Shown in pieces: positions 31,939 through 41,829 of a DNA stretch of 64,000 nucleotides; position 1 is the first letter of the stretch; every line of letters starts with the position of its first letter. Below the pieces are notes generated by a model that ran no database searches, had not been told where the DNA came from, and saw nothing but the letters and a program-made list of their open reading frames with translations. The position numbers were made by a program, and so were the translations under genes. This DNA comes from a virus. The stretch covers positions 1 through 64,000 of IMG/VR virus record IMGVR_UViG_3300036781_000179; one strand, 5' to 3'.

Positions 31939-32982
31939 ATGGCAGTTGATGTAAATTCAATGGAGTATGAGTTCTTTACAGAACAAATAACAACACCCGA
32001 AGCAGAAGTTGTAGAGGAAACACCAGTAGTTGAAGAAACTCCGGTTGCAGAGGTAGTAACTCCTGAACCTGTAATAGAACAACCAATAGCAGAAACCCCC
32101 GTAGTTGAGGAAGCCAAATTTTGGACGCCTGAATTTAAGAAAGAAAGCGACAGGTATATCTATTCAAAATTGGCAGAAGGTGATGAAAAATCTGTTTACG
32201 AAGTACTTAAACAAAAATACCAATACGATTCATTTTCAGATGAACAAAAGGCAATAGCTTATATTGCTGCTAAAAACCCTGAATTAGATGATGCTGATTT
32301 GGCATTTATGGCCGCAACAGAATACGGTATCGGAGCAGAAGAAATTTCAGAAGATGAATTAACAGATGCACAGTTATTGGAAATAAAGAAACAGGCTTTA
32401 GGTCGTAAGAAACTCATTAGTCAAGCCAATTCCTATTTCGCAGAACAAGCGGCTAATATAGAGTTGCCACCACTTCCCAACCCGATAGACTTAGACAACG
32501 ATTACAAAGTTTACAAGACACAACAGGAATCGGCAAAAGAACAAGCAATAAAAGACAAAGAGTTGTATGACAATACGCTCCAATCAATAGAAACAAATGC
32601 CAAGATTATAACAGAAGTCAACGAGAAAATTGAGATTGATATTGACGAAGGCAAGTTTGCCTTAGATACCAATTTTAAACTAAACGAGGATAGACAAAAA
32701 CAATTAGCTGATTTTACAAAACGTTATACCCCTACAACAGAGGAATTACAAGCGTTTACAGACACCCAAACAGGCAAGTTCGACTATAAGGGATACATGT
32801 CTATGTTAGCACCACGTGTTTTTGCAAAAGAGATCATGGCAGCAGGAATGAAACAAGCATTAGCAAAAGACAGACAGCAATTCATTGAAAAAGAACTCAA
32901 AAACTCCACGTTACGGAATAACGATGTTTCTCAAACAGTAGAAACGCCATTTGATATTTTTACTGCTTATTCGTTCGGTTAA
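31939..32982 (+). CDS. Scaffold-like head morphogenesis protein
   Basis: The 347-residue protein has an acidic N-terminus with Glu/Pro/Val repeats (EVVEETPVVEETPVAEVV), then helical charged regions (DDADLAFMAATEYGIGAEEI). It lies directly between portal and major capsid, the usual place for a scaffold. Scaffolds are acidic, helical and elongated, as here. A virion-associated protein is the alternative. Confidence 0.65.
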   Translation: MAVDVNSMEYEFFTEQITTPEAEVVEETPVVEETPVAEVVTPEPVIEQPIAETPVVEEAKFWTPEFKKESDRYIYSKLAEGDEKSVYEVLKQKYQYDSFSDEQKAIAYIAAKNPELDDADLAFMAATEYGIGAEEISEDELTDAQLLEIKKQALGRKKLISQANSYFAEQAANIELPPLPNPIDLDNDYKVYKTQQESAKEQAIKDKELYDNTLQSIETNAKIITEVNEKIEIDIDEGKFALDTNFKLNEDRQKQLADFTKRYTPTTEELQAFTDTQTGKFDYKGYMSMLAPRVFAKEIMAAGMKQALAKDRQQFIEKELKNSTLRNNDVSQTVETPFDIFTAYSFG

Positions 32983-33021
32983 TTAACAAAAATATTCGAA
33001 CTTATTTAAAAACTTAAAACA

Positions 33022-34383
33022 ATGGCACAGCCAACCGGACAAAACCCATCACACGTAGGACTACCTAATGGTGTAAATTATCAGTATCTATCTGATTTAT
33101 CCATGTTAGTACCCCGTTCATTTCCAAAATTCATTAAACAATTTCCTGATTTAGCCTCTAAAAACTATATTGTTTTAAGGGAAGCTCAAGGATCAGGTGT
33201 TTATACGCCAAACAAAACGTTCTATTACTGGACACAAAAGGGCAAAAACGCACCATCATTTAAAGTACAGACCAACGTAGCAGCAGGTGCATCATCTGCC
33301 ACTATTACTTGTGCTACCGCTTACTACATTGACAACAACACCTTGTCACCATTGGCAAATGGTCACTACTATCGTAATGATACAAGTGGTCAACTATACC
33401 AATTGACAAACGTTAACGTAACTACTCCGGGAGCGCACACTGCTACCGTGACCACTACTGATGGCTCTAACGTGGCTATTTCAACCACTGACCTGTTAGT
33501 ATGGTATCCAACAGTAGTAGGTGAGAAATCAGGTTCACAATCAACCATTGCACAAGTAGACGTAAAGAATACCAACTATTGCGCTACCATCAAAACCACT
33601 CAGGAATTTACTGATTGGGCATTGTTTGAGCGTTTGGATATACCTAACAACCCAGAAGGTTTCGACCGTATTAAATTCCGTCAATCTTATAATGAGAAAG
33701 ACCGTTTCTTAATGCAACAGGAAACCCTTTTGATGTTTGGTACTCCGTTTACCAATATTGCGGGTGTTCCTAACCAACACACAGGTTTAGTTCCATTGGT
33801 TCAGGCAAATGGTCAGACTGATACCACTTCAACAGTAGTAAATCAGGCTTACTTTGATAACATCCGCAGGAACATTGATGCACAAGGTTATTCAATGAAC
33901 TTTGATGCTTTGTTGAACATTGAATTGCGCATGAAATGGGAAAACTTTATTGCAAGCTCATTTAACGCAGGGTCATTGGTTTACAAAAATGAGGAAGCAT
34001 TCAAAGGAGAAGGTGCAGAAATCAACCGTAACTTTAAAGCTTACGATTTCCACGGCATCCAATTGAACTTCAAAACTTATGATTATTTCTCTACAGCAAA
34101 TATCTATGGTGAAACACCAAACACAGGCTTGTGGAACAACGCAGCCCTGTTAATCCCACGTGGAGATGGCGTTAACCCTGAAGATGGTACTAACGTGCCA
34201 CGTTTCAATGTTAGATGGCAAGGAGAGAGCGAAACCTCAACTCCGGTTAAATTACGTTTAACTGGTGGTCTTGCTCCTGTACCAACAGATGACGTTGAGC
34301 ACTTGGTAGTATCAACTGTAGCTACTAAAGGTGTGCAAGTATTTGGTATCAATGGTTACCAATTCCTGCAATTAGCATCGTAA
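33022..34383 (+). CDS. Major capsid protein
   Basis: The 453-residue protein is encoded right after the portal and scaffold-like genes and is followed at once by a strong terminator, as expected for a highly expressed capsid gene. The sequence is Thr/Asn-rich with HK97-type helix/strand spacing (LFERLDIPNNPEGFDRIKFR, then IELRMKWENFIASSFNAGS and YDFHGIQLNFKTYDY). The length fits the 450-500 residues of podoviral capsids in this host group. It should form the icosahedral shell. Confidence 0.75.
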   Translation: MAQPTGQNPSHVGLPNGVNYQYLSDLSMLVPRSFPKFIKQFPDLASKNYIVLREAQGSGVYTPNKTFYYWTQKGKNAPSFKVQTNVAAGASSATITCATAYYIDNNTLSPLANGHYYRNDTSGQLYQLTNVNVTTPGAHTATVTTTDGSNVAISTTDLLVWYPTVVGEKSGSQSTIAQVDVKNTNYCATIKTTQEFTDWALFERLDIPNNPEGFDRIKFRQSYNEKDRFLMQQETLLMFGTPFTNIAGVPNQHTGLVPLVQANGQTDTTSTVVNQAYFDNIRRNIDAQGYSMNFDALLNIELRMKWENFIASSFNAGSLVYKNEEAFKGEGAEINRNFKAYDFHGIQLNFKTYDYFSTANIYGETPNTGLWNNAALLIPRGDGVNPEDGTNVPRFNVRWQGESETSTPVKLRLTGGLAPVPTDDVEHLVVSTVATKGVQVFGINGYQFLQLAS

Positions 34384-34390
34384 CAACATT

Positions 34391-34419
34391 AAAGGGGATG
34401 CAATTTAGTGTCCCCTTTT
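34391..34419 (+). terminator. Intrinsic terminator after capsid gene
   Basis: AAAGGGGA (34391-34398) pairs with TCCCCTTTT (34411-34419), with a 12-base loop and a trailing T-run. It would set the level of downstream tail transcripts relative to the capsid. Confidence 0.85.
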
Positions 34420-34430
34420 TATAAATTAAT

Positions 34431-35327
34431 ATGGAAGGATTAGCAGCAACACCAACTAAAAAACGGGGTAACCCAAATTTCGGGAAAAGGAATTTAGACG
34501 ATTCAGAACAAGAAACCACGAATCCTATTGACTTAGGGTTTGAAATTGATGTTGATAAGACATACGTCTTTGAAACAATCAAAAAATCAGATATTCCAAG
34601 AGTAGAAAACTTGGGCAATAAATGCCGTATTTACGATGTAACAGAGAAAAGATACCGTGAATTAAGGTATGTGCCTGTTGCAGATAGTATTTACAAAGAA
34701 GATCAGCATGAAAGCTATGACAACTATCCTGATACACCATTGGCATTTTACAGGAATCAGATATTGGTAAAAGGGTCAGACAGGCGTTTAATGGAATACA
34801 TGTTAAACCATGACCTATACGAACATAGCCCTTACAGGATTTCAAACAAACCTGCTTTTTTCACATTGGTAGATAAAGAAGTACAGGAAAAAATAAAGGC
34901 GAAGCGTCATGAAACAGAAATGAATGCGTTAAGTGCCATTAAAGATATGACTATAGAGGATTTAAAGCCTATTGTAAGGATTATCTTTGGAATTACAGAA
35001 GATAGTGACTTAGCCATTATAAATGCCATGAACGAGCTTATTAAGCAGCCCAAAAAAGGAAGCGAAAAGCAAAGCAATGCAGAGAAAGTACTGGACAACT
35101 TAGGGAATCCAAAATTGGTTAGAAAATACAATATTCAGAATGCGTTGGATAATGGCATAATCGTAGCCGACACTAATAAAATGCAGGTTAGATTGTCAGA
35201 AAACAACACGTTCTTATGTAATTTAGTAAGGGCTACCTCCCCTAATGGCATATTAGAGGAACTAACAGCATGGTCATTTACTCCTGATGGAGAAAAAGTA
35301 TATAATGTAATAAGGAAAAAGGTTTAA
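34431..35327 (+). CDS. Hypothetical virion-associated protein (298 aa)
   Basis: Starts with a short basic Gly/Asn stretch (KKRGNPNFGKRNLDDSEQE) and continues alpha/beta with charged helices (KRHETEMNALSAIKDMTIED). It follows the capsid gene and precedes a terminator, so it is probably a head or head-completion protein. I see no family match. Confidence 0.5.
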   Translation: MEGLAATPTKKRGNPNFGKRNLDDSEQETTNPIDLGFEIDVDKTYVFETIKKSDIPRVENLGNKCRIYDVTEKRYRELRYVPVADSIYKEDQHESYDNYPDTPLAFYRNQILVKGSDRRLMEYMLNHDLYEHSPYRISNKPAFFTLVDKEVQEKIKAKRHETEMNALSAIKDMTIEDLKPIVRIIFGITEDSDLAIINAMNELIKQPKKGSEKQSNAEKVLDNLGNPKLVRKYNIQNALDNGIIVADTNKMQVRLSENNTFLCNLVRATSPNGILEELTAWSFTPDGEKVYNVIRKKV

Positions 35328-35348
35328 TAGCGTTTCACTCCCTCCGAG

Positions 35349-35381
35349 AAGCCCCGTTCAGTATAAAATCTGCCGGGGTTT
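35349..35381 (+). terminator. Intrinsic terminator
   Basis: AAGCCCCG (35349-35356) pairs with CGGGGTTT (35374-35381), with a 17-base loop and CGTTTTTT after it. It ends the head operon just before the minus-strand island. Confidence 0.8.
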
Positions 35382-35387
35382 CGTTTT

Positions 35388-35549
35388 TTACCTAAACCAA
35401 ATGGTATAGACCAATAGCCAACCTACTATTGCTAATATCACACAAACACCCCTATATCCCCAATAGTAAACCGTTGGAGTAGGCAGCACAAAACTAAGAA
35501 GCGTGAATACAATAGTAGATACTGTAATAAATAATTTAGTGATTTCCAT
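35388..35549 (-). CDS. Small two-segment membrane protein (53 aa)
   Basis: ATG 35549, TAA 35388, minus strand. Two hydrophobic segments (LFITVSTIVFTLLSFVL and VCVILAIVGWLLVYTIW) flank a short PTPTVYYWGYRG loop. It resembles a small holin or membrane effector. With the next gene it forms a two-gene island opposite to the late genes. Confidence 0.65.
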   Translation of the reverse strand: MEITKLFITVSTIVFTLLSFVLPTPTVYYWGYRGVCVILAIVGWLLVYTIWFR

Positions 35550-35580
35550 AATCACACTACAACCAAAAAAAGAAAAAGTT

Positions 35581-35745
35581 TTATTTACCTTTAACCTTCT
35601 TTAGAGCAGGATTTGCTTTTTTAGCCGCAGAACTTGCACCTCTGCTCGCAGATGCGACAATAGCTCCGGCTGATTTCTTTGAGTAACCTTCTTTTTCTAC
35701 TTTTTGCATTGCTCCTTTGAAGCCGATGTGTTTTACTTTTTTCAT
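35581..35745 (-). CDS. Small basic phage protein (54 aa)
   Basis: ATG 35745, TAA 35581. Sequence: KHIGFKGAMQKVEKEGYSK, then SAGAIVASASRGASSAAK and NPALKKVKGK. This highly basic Gly/Ala/Ser pattern (a KVEKEGYS...GAI.ASASRGAS...NP.LKKVKG type) is widespread in phages and some bacteria. It resembles DNA-associated virion proteins; the exact function is unknown. It has a divergent TATTTTTG promoter box (complement of 35773-35780). Confidence 0.65.
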   Translation of the reverse strand: MKKVKHIGFKGAMQKVEKEGYSKKSAGAIVASASRGASSAAKKANPALKKVKGK

Positions 35746-35758
35746 GACTTTTTTTCTT

Positions 35759-35780
35759 TATATTTGATAATTCAAAAATA
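35759..35780. promoter_or_regulatory. Divergent -7 boxes
   Basis: TATATTTG on plus (35759-35766) points at the tail gene at 35797. TATTTTTG on minus (complement of 35773-35780) points at the island gene starting at 35745. The two boxes are interleaved head to head, so their transcription probably competes. Confidence 0.6.
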
Positions 35781-35796
35781 GTATATTTACAGGGAA

Positions 35797-36459
35797 ATGA
35801 TAAATATAAATGACGTTAAAGTTCTGAGTTATGATTTAGCAGCGAAGCAGGAACGTGCATTCCCATCACCTGATGAATTTAACTCTTATGCAAATTTAGC
35901 AAGTTTAGACCTATTTAACTATTACAACGATGAACGTAATAAAATGTTATTGCGTGTTAAATCAGGAGAATCATTAAAAATACCACAGGTTTTAAACAAT
36001 TTCGTACTGAATGATGTAAGTTTAACATTAACATCAGGGTCGGCATCGGTTCCATCAAATTATGCTTATGATTTAGCATTTAAAACCCCTGTAAATTCAG
36101 TTAATAAAACCATAATAAAAGTAGATTTTGACAAGGTAGAAAGTTATTTAAACAGCACTATTGACCCACCAACAGCTACAAACCCTATTTTTATAGAAAC
36201 TGCAAACAATTTCCAAATATATCCAACCACTATAACACCTGCTTTGTTAACCTATTTAAAATACCCTGATACCGTAGTATGGGGATATTCAATGGCTACA
36301 GGCAGACCTGTTTATGATCCTACAACATCAGTTAATTTTGAATGGCCGGAATCGGAGTTATTCAGGTTAACAGCAAGGATTTTAGGATATATGGGAATAT
36401 CCATTAGAGATAGCGAATTAGAACGGTATGCACAACAGCAAACACAAATAGCAAGTTAA
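35797..36459 (+). CDS. Tail-ring/head-completion protein (220 aa)
   Basis: A globular protein with LAAKQERAFPSPDEFNSYAN near the start and MATGRPVYDPTTSVNFEWPE near the end. The position, after the capsid operon and before two proteins of similar size and the 1310-residue protein, fits a connector ring protein of a podovirus tail. Close homologues in Bacteroidota podoviruses form rings below the portal; this assignment is by gene order. Confidence 0.5.
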   Translation: MININDVKVLSYDLAAKQERAFPSPDEFNSYANLASLDLFNYYNDERNKMLLRVKSGESLKIPQVLNNFVLNDVSLTLTSGSASVPSNYAYDLAFKTPVNSVNKTIIKVDFDKVESYLNSTIDPPTATNPIFIETANNFQIYPTTITPALLTYLKYPDTVVWGYSMATGRPVYDPTTSVNFEWPESELFRLTARILGYMGISIRDSELERYAQQQTQIAS

Positions 36460-36460
36460 C

Positions 36461-37111
36461 ATGGCACTAACCACTAAAAGACAAATTGTAGACGAAATAC
36501 GTTATCAAGTGTTTGGAGGAATGCCAAATAACAGCACAGCTATCAGTGAGAACTTTGTGTTAAGGTTGTTGAATAATAGAATAGCAGAAGCAGCCGTTAA
36601 AAACTCTTACATCAATTCAAATTTAGAAGGAGTTTTGTATGCAGATGATATTTTCACACTAACCTACAGTAACATCACTTTACTAACAGATGCTAATTCA
36701 GGGCTTAAATACTTTGAATTACCAACACAACCAGTAGGTTTACCAAATAAACGTGCTATAACCATATTCCCACCAAAAACAAGGGGTGGTTTTATGGATG
36801 ACCTATTTAAGCCAATACTTAGAAGTAAGGTAACAAAAGTAAGGAGGTTGCCTAATTTAAAAAAGGTATTTCACTTTACTGAAAACGGAAATGAATACTT
36901 TGTAGACAATTTTCAGATCATGGATTCTTTTTCCAACGTTAACCTGTCTATAGTGAGCGCAGGAGCATTGGATTTGGATGATAATATAAACATGCCAGAA
37001 GATATGATAAGTGGCGTAAAAGCCCTGATAATAGCAGAATGTAGACAGATGATGGGTATTCAAGATTTGACCCCACTTCCCGCAGTCGATAACCCTCAAC
37101 CTCGTAGATAA
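36461..37111 (+). CDS. Tail-ring/stabilisation protein (216 aa)
   Basis: The N-terminal helix LTTKRQIVDEIRYQVFGGMP begins a globular protein with few Cys residues. It overlaps its neighbour by one base. By gene order it is a second ring protein between portal and tail hub. I see no motif that distinguishes it from other connector proteins. Confidence 0.5.
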   Translation: MALTTKRQIVDEIRYQVFGGMPNNSTAISENFVLRLLNNRIAEAAVKNSYINSNLEGVLYADDIFTLTYSNITLLTDANSGLKYFELPTQPVGLPNKRAITIFPPKTRGGFMDDLFKPILRSKVTKVRRLPNLKKVFHFTENGNEYFVDNFQIMDSFSNVNLSIVSAGALDLDDNINMPEDMISGVKALIIAECRQMMGIQDLTPLPAVDNPQPRR

Positions 37112-37872
37112 TGGAATCAGCATTAATTACATTAGATGAAGTAACAGAATTTTTTTTAGACCAATTTGATTACATTCCTGAATCGAGATATGACAAAGTA
37201 TCAAGGTTGGCTATAAGAGGTTTTCGTTTGTTTCATCGTGATTCCACAGGCATACCAAAAACAGTAACCATACCCGTACAGGCTAACAATACAGCAGTAT
37301 TGCCATCTGATTGTTTAACTAAGATAGCAATAGGTGTACTAAACCAACGCGGAGAGATCGCCTCATTAACAGAAGATAGTTTACTGTCACTCACAAAGGA
37401 TGAAAGTTCACAGAGGCTAAAACAACCTACAGACCATACTTTGATTGATAACACAGATATGATTATCAACTTTACCGAAAACTTAAATACAACCTATCCA
37501 TTTTTAGGATATGGACAATATGGTTTAGGCGCGACAGGTACATTAGGATTTTACAGGATTGATTGGGGACACAGGGTAATTATATTCAATTTTGGATTTT
37601 GTCAACAAGAGATTATATTTGAATATTTGGCTACCCCTAATTGCGAGGATGGTAATTTTATGATTAACGCCTTATATCAGGAAGCACTGATAGCGTTTAT
37701 AGCGTGGCAGTATAGTGTAGGAGATAAAAAGGCAAGCAGGGCAGAACGTTTGGACAATAAGAGAGATTATGATGTAGCCTATGCTAATGCAAGACGTGCC
37801 GCTCATCCTTTTGACCCAAGCAACGTGTACAACCAATATAGGCAAGGAGTTCGTTTATCCCCTAAAGCATAA
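37111..37872 (+). CDS. Tail tubular/adaptor protein (253 aa)
   Basis: The protein has an N-terminal helical part (ALITLDEVTEFFLDQFDYIP), a beta region and a C-terminal helix rich in Arg/Asp (RAERLDNKRDYDVAYANAR). This layout resembles gp4/gp11-type tail adaptors of podoviruses, which sit between portal and nozzle. It is 3 bases upstream of the 1310-residue gene. Confidence 0.5.
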   Translation: MESALITLDEVTEFFLDQFDYIPESRYDKVSRLAIRGFRLFHRDSTGIPKTVTIPVQANNTAVLPSDCLTKIAIGVLNQRGEIASLTEDSLLSLTKDESSQRLKQPTDHTLIDNTDMIINFTENLNTTYPFLGYGQYGLGATGTLGFYRIDWGHRVIIFNFGFCQQEIIFEYLATPNCEDGNFMINALYQEALIAFIAWQYSVGDKKASRAERLDNKRDYDVAYANARRAAHPFDPSNVYNQYRQGVRLSPKA

Positions 37873-37875
37873 GAG

Positions 37876-40800
37876 ATGGCACTTTTTAAGGATTTAAAAA
37901 TGTTTCAACAGGGCGGTATCGATTTCGACAGCGCAATTGAATATATTAGTAAAAACGATTATTTAGAAGCCTATAACATACGTGTCACAGGGACACAAGA
38001 GGGTGAACAAGGGTATGTAACCAACATAGACAGCAACGAATTTGTTCCCGGAGAACGAGCAGAAGGGATTAATAAGGGCATAGGAGGGCGTTCATTTGAA
38101 GATACAAGACAAATTGTATTCTTTGTTTACAATAGCGGAGGGTTTCACCAAATAGTTACCTATAGTTCCGATACCCAAACCCAACAAGTTATATACACTG
38201 ATAAAACAGATAGTGATGGAATACCATTATTAACCCTTAACCCCCAATACTATGTACAATGTGTACTGATTAATGGCACATATTTGGTTTGGGCAGATGG
38301 CATTAGTGAAGTAGGATATACCAATTTACAAACATTAACAAGTGGTGGCTATGGAACAGTATTGGCAGAGGATTTATCTTTAATAAAACCACAGTGTTTA
38401 ATCCCGATCAAGGGAGTTTATGCAAGTGATGCAGGTAAAGCCTCAAACTTTCTTAAACAAAAACTGTATCAATTTACTGTACAGTATGTAAATGCTGATT
38501 TTAATTATTCCACATGGGCTACATGGTCTAAAAGGATTATTCCGGCACAGGAGAGCACCCCAACAGAAGGAGCAAGTGTAAGTGAGAATAATTGTATTAT
38601 AGTGTCCGTAAATATAGGTTCAATAAGGGCAACACAATTAAATATAGCCTGTAAATACAGTGATTTTGATTTTAACATTATCAAAACAGTAGACAGGAGT
38701 TATATTGTAGCGTTGCCAAATACAATAATAGATATAGCGAACCAAGTATTTGAATCCTACAATGCTACTACCAACGAGTATTCATTTGTTTTTTATAACC
38801 AAAGCTTAAATATACCAGTACCACCAACTGAAACGGATCAAATGGTAGATTATATATGGCCATCTACAGCAGTTGAAAAGATAAATGGGAACATCATAGC
38901 GTTGGCAGATTTAAAAACAGGTTATGAACGTCCTGTAACATCTGTAAATGTAAGTTCAAGCGGTTATGACCCTAATTTAACAGTGCCTACAGATACAGAA
39001 CCCAATCCATTAAAAGTATCAGTAGTATATGCAGGAGGGGAAGGAAGCGGTTCTAATAAGTTTAACCGTAGGATGCAAATTAATTACTCAGGCGTGCCAC
39101 ATGCAGGTGATATTTTAAATGTCACTACCAATAGTGCATCTGATGCCAATGATACTTCATCCTATAGCTATACTGTTCCTTTTGCTCAGGATGGTAATTT
39201 AATTGCTGTTACATCTTCAATGTCTGCAATTTTAGCAGGTTCATTTGCGGCATCTGGTGGTGGATATACTATCACATTCTATGAAGACCCACGACCACAT
39301 AGAAGGGTTCAGATAGCCTCTATAACCTTGTCCAATACAGGAGCAAGTATCAGTAAGTCAATTCATGCAATTTTGGATAACTCATCCTATCAGTTAGCAT
39401 TGAGTTATAGAGATACTTATGGGCGTTTGTTCCCATTAGATACAGATAATACATATATTATATCCACACAGTCATTTGCTCAACTAAATGGATTAACACC
39501 AAAAATATCATGGTTGATCAATACAGCACTTGCGCCTGTAGGAGCAGTTGATTATCAATGGTTAATAACTAAAAACACTACGACAACGAATTTATTGGAT
39601 GTTTTTGGGAATATATTAATATACGTAGGAGGATGGGATGCACATAGTAATTCTCCGGGGCTAACAGCTACCATAGGGAATGTCGGAGAAACTTATCAAA
39701 TTACAGTACCAAGCATTCCATCAGACAACAGGAACTTAGGTAATGGTGTTCAACAATTCAATACAGGAGATTACGTGGTATGTAATGGAAAAGGATGGGA
39801 TATTGTGCCAAAATCATTTGGAGATTTAACACCAAATGGGAATGTAATGGCAATTAAGATAAACCCCCTTAATTTATTTAACCAACGTTATACCAACAGC
39901 AGTACTAATTCCATATTAACCTATGATTTTTCAGATGGTGACAGGTGTACATTCCATTATTACATTGACCCTGCAACCCCTTCAAATAAGGTATATTTTA
40001 ATAACCCATGCGTAGATGTTCAGGTGTATGGATATGACCCAACGAGTTTTTTATTAAAAATAGAAAAATCAGCAGCCATACCTCCGGGTTTTTTAGACGT
40101 AAAAAACGTTTTTATAAGGTTATATAGTCCTAATACACAAAAATCAGATAGTGAAGTAACAACAGATAATACAACAGTATGGTATGAAATTGGAGAACGG
40201 TTTACTATAACCAACGGAAACCATGACACGCTTTCAGGAGATATAACCGATGGGGATGTTTATTTTAAAACAAGATCATATAATGGCGCTGTAGACCCTA
40301 ACGTCATTTATGATATACTGGCTACAGATTTTAATTTCAGTGACTTCTATGCCTCTAATTTTACGTCTTATGGCAGACCACGCACCTATTATGACGTGTT
40401 GGAGAAAACAGAACAAAAGGCCACAATAATTACATCACAAAATTACGTATTAGGAAGTAAAAAGAACGGTTTAAACAGGTTCTTCCCTGAAAGCCAATAT
40501 GGAGAAAGTGATGGTCAAACATCATCAAGTTATGGCTCTATTCAGGTATTGTGGCAGAGGGGAGATATACTGATACCATTTCAGGAATTAAGGGTTGGTT
40601 ATATCCCGGTGAATATCTCCATATTGGAAGATGCTATACAACAAAAACAGTATGCCATTTCAGAAAAGCTACTGAATAATATCAGGTATAACCAAACAGG
40701 TAATATTGGTATAGGATTGGCAAAAGAAAGCTTTTGTTTTAAAGATAATAACGCATACTTCGTTGACCCTAACCGGAGTGAACCAATGAGATTGGGATTG

Positions 40801-41808
40801 GATGGAATAGAACCCATATCAGGTAAAATGAGTAAGTACTTTAGAAGTACTATTCAATTAGCCTATTCTCAAGGTAAGAAATTGGTAATGTACTATAACA
40901 TGTTCTATGATGAAGTTATGTTATGCATACAAGCACAGGGAGGGGTATTAACATTATTCCCTTTTAACGAAACCAATTGGCAACCATTTGATAACTATAA
41001 CATCACGTATTCTGATATAACCAATATTGCAGATGGAACACACTGTACTGCAACTGATAATGGTGATGGGACAGTTACTTATACTCCAACCACTAATTAT
41101 ATAGGTAACGATACAGCCACTTTTACATTTGATGTAGACGGGAATCCCATAACAAAGAACAATTGTTTACAATGGGTAGCAGCCGATGTAACTGTAAATC
41201 CTTTTTCATTCACTCCATTGATTGCGCAACCATTAAATACTTTGATAGAAAGCAATTCTATATTAGTAAGCGGGATTAATGTTCCTGTAGGTATTAGTAT
41301 TGTAGGAGGTGAATACAGTATCAATGGAGGTGCATATACAAGTACACCCGGAACTGTAGTGAATAATGACTCTGTGCAGATAAGGCAATTAAGTTCTAAT
41401 TTGTCTAACACTACAACAAGTGCTACACTGACCATTAGTGGCACAAGTGCGCAATTTGATGTAACGACCAAAGTTCCCGTACTGATTAATTACAGGGTTA
41501 CGTCACAAGTAACACCTTTTGCAGATGCGAATTTGAATATTAGGCAAAACGGAGTAACAGTGGCGACTATAAACGGGTCAGCAACAGGTTCGGTAAATGT
41601 ATTTGGAACAGACAGTATAGTGGTAGAAGCATATACTTTATTGCCATCAGCAGGTGTTTCGCCAAGTCTGATTATGACCAATAAAAAAGATGGAGTTAAC
41701 TTTTATAATAATGCCATAGCCAATGTAGTCAGTGCGAGTATGTCTAACAATTTTATAGCCATGAATCCATCAGTGTATTTGATTACAGTAGATGGAACAG
41801 CATCATAA
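37876..41808 (+). CDS. Large tail hub/nozzle (muzzle-type) protein (1310 aa)
   Basis: A long beta-rich protein, the next gene after the ring proteins, as is the nozzle/'muzzle' in crAss-like phages. Sequence features are Asn/Thr-rich strands (GSNKFNRRMQINYSGVPHAG) and, in the last 250 residues, Ig-like repeats (DNGDGTVTYTPTTNYIGNDT, then GTSAQFDVTTK). The Ig-like end could bind host surface carbohydrate or other tail proteins. The role is inferred from order and size. Confidence 0.55.
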   Translation: MALFKDLKMFQQGGIDFDSAIEYISKNDYLEAYNIRVTGTQEGEQGYVTNIDSNEFVPGERAEGINKGIGGRSFEDTRQIVFFVYNSGGFHQIVTYSSDTQTQQVIYTDKTDSDGIPLLTLNPQYYVQCVLINGTYLVWADGISEVGYTNLQTLTSGGYGTVLAEDLSLIKPQCLIPIKGVYASDAGKASNFLKQKLYQFTVQYVNADFNYSTWATWSKRIIPAQESTPTEGASVSENNCIIVSVNIGSIRATQLNIACKYSDFDFNIIKTVDRSYIVALPNTIIDIANQVFESYNATTNEYSFVFYNQSLNIPVPPTETDQMVDYIWPSTAVEKINGNIIALADLKTGYERPVTSVNVSSSGYDPNLTVPTDTEPNPLKVSVVYAGGEGSGSNKFNRRMQINYSGVPHAGDILNVTTNSASDANDTSSYSYTVPFAQDGNLIAVTSSMSAILAGSFAASGGGYTITFYEDPRPHRRVQIASITLSNTGASISKSIHAILDNSSYQLALSYRDTYGRLFPLDTDNTYIISTQSFAQLNGLTPKISWLINTALAPVGAVDYQWLITKNTTTTNLLDVFGNILIYVGGWDAHSNSPGLTATIGNVGETYQITVPSIPSDNRNLGNGVQQFNTGDYVVCNGKGWDIVPKSFGDLTPNGNVMAIKINPLNLFNQRYTNSSTNSILTYDFSDGDRCTFHYYIDPATPSNKVYFNNPCVDVQVYGYDPTSFLLKIEKSAAIPPGFLDVKNVFIRLYSPNTQKSDSEVTTDNTTVWYEIGERFTITNGNHDTLSGDITDGDVYFKTRSYNGAVDPNVIYDILATDFNFSDFYASNFTSYGRPRTYYDVLEKTEQKATIITSQNYVLGSKKNGLNRFFPESQYGESDGQTSSSYGSIQVLWQRGDILIPFQELRVGYIPVNISILEDAIQQKQYAISEKLLNNIRYNQTGNIGIGLAKESFCFKDNNAYFVDPNRSEPMRLGLDGIEPISGKMSKYFRSTIQLAYSQGKKLVMYYNMFYDEVMLCIQAQGGVLTLFPFNETNWQPFDNYNITYSDITNIADGTHCTATDNGDGTVTYTPTTNYIGNDTATFTFDVDGNPITKNNCLQWVAADVTVNPFSFTPLIAQPLNTLIESNSILVSGINVPVGISIVGGEYSINGGAYTSTPGTVVNNDSVQIRQLSSNLSNTTTSATLTISGTSAQFDVTTKVPVLINYRVTSQVTPFADANLNIRQNGVTVATINGSATGSVNVFGTDSIVVEAYTLLPSAGVSPSLIMTNKKDGVNFYNNAIANVVSASMSNNFIAMNPSVYLITVDGTAS

Positions 41809-41816
41809 ATAATTTA

Positions 41817-41824
41817 TATATTTG
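41817..41824 (+). promoter_or_regulatory. -7 box, leaderless-type
   Basis: TATATTTG lies 5 bases before ATG 41830. The transcript would start at or just before the ATG. No clear -33 TTG precedes it. Confidence 0.6.
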
Positions 41825-41829
41825 ATAAA

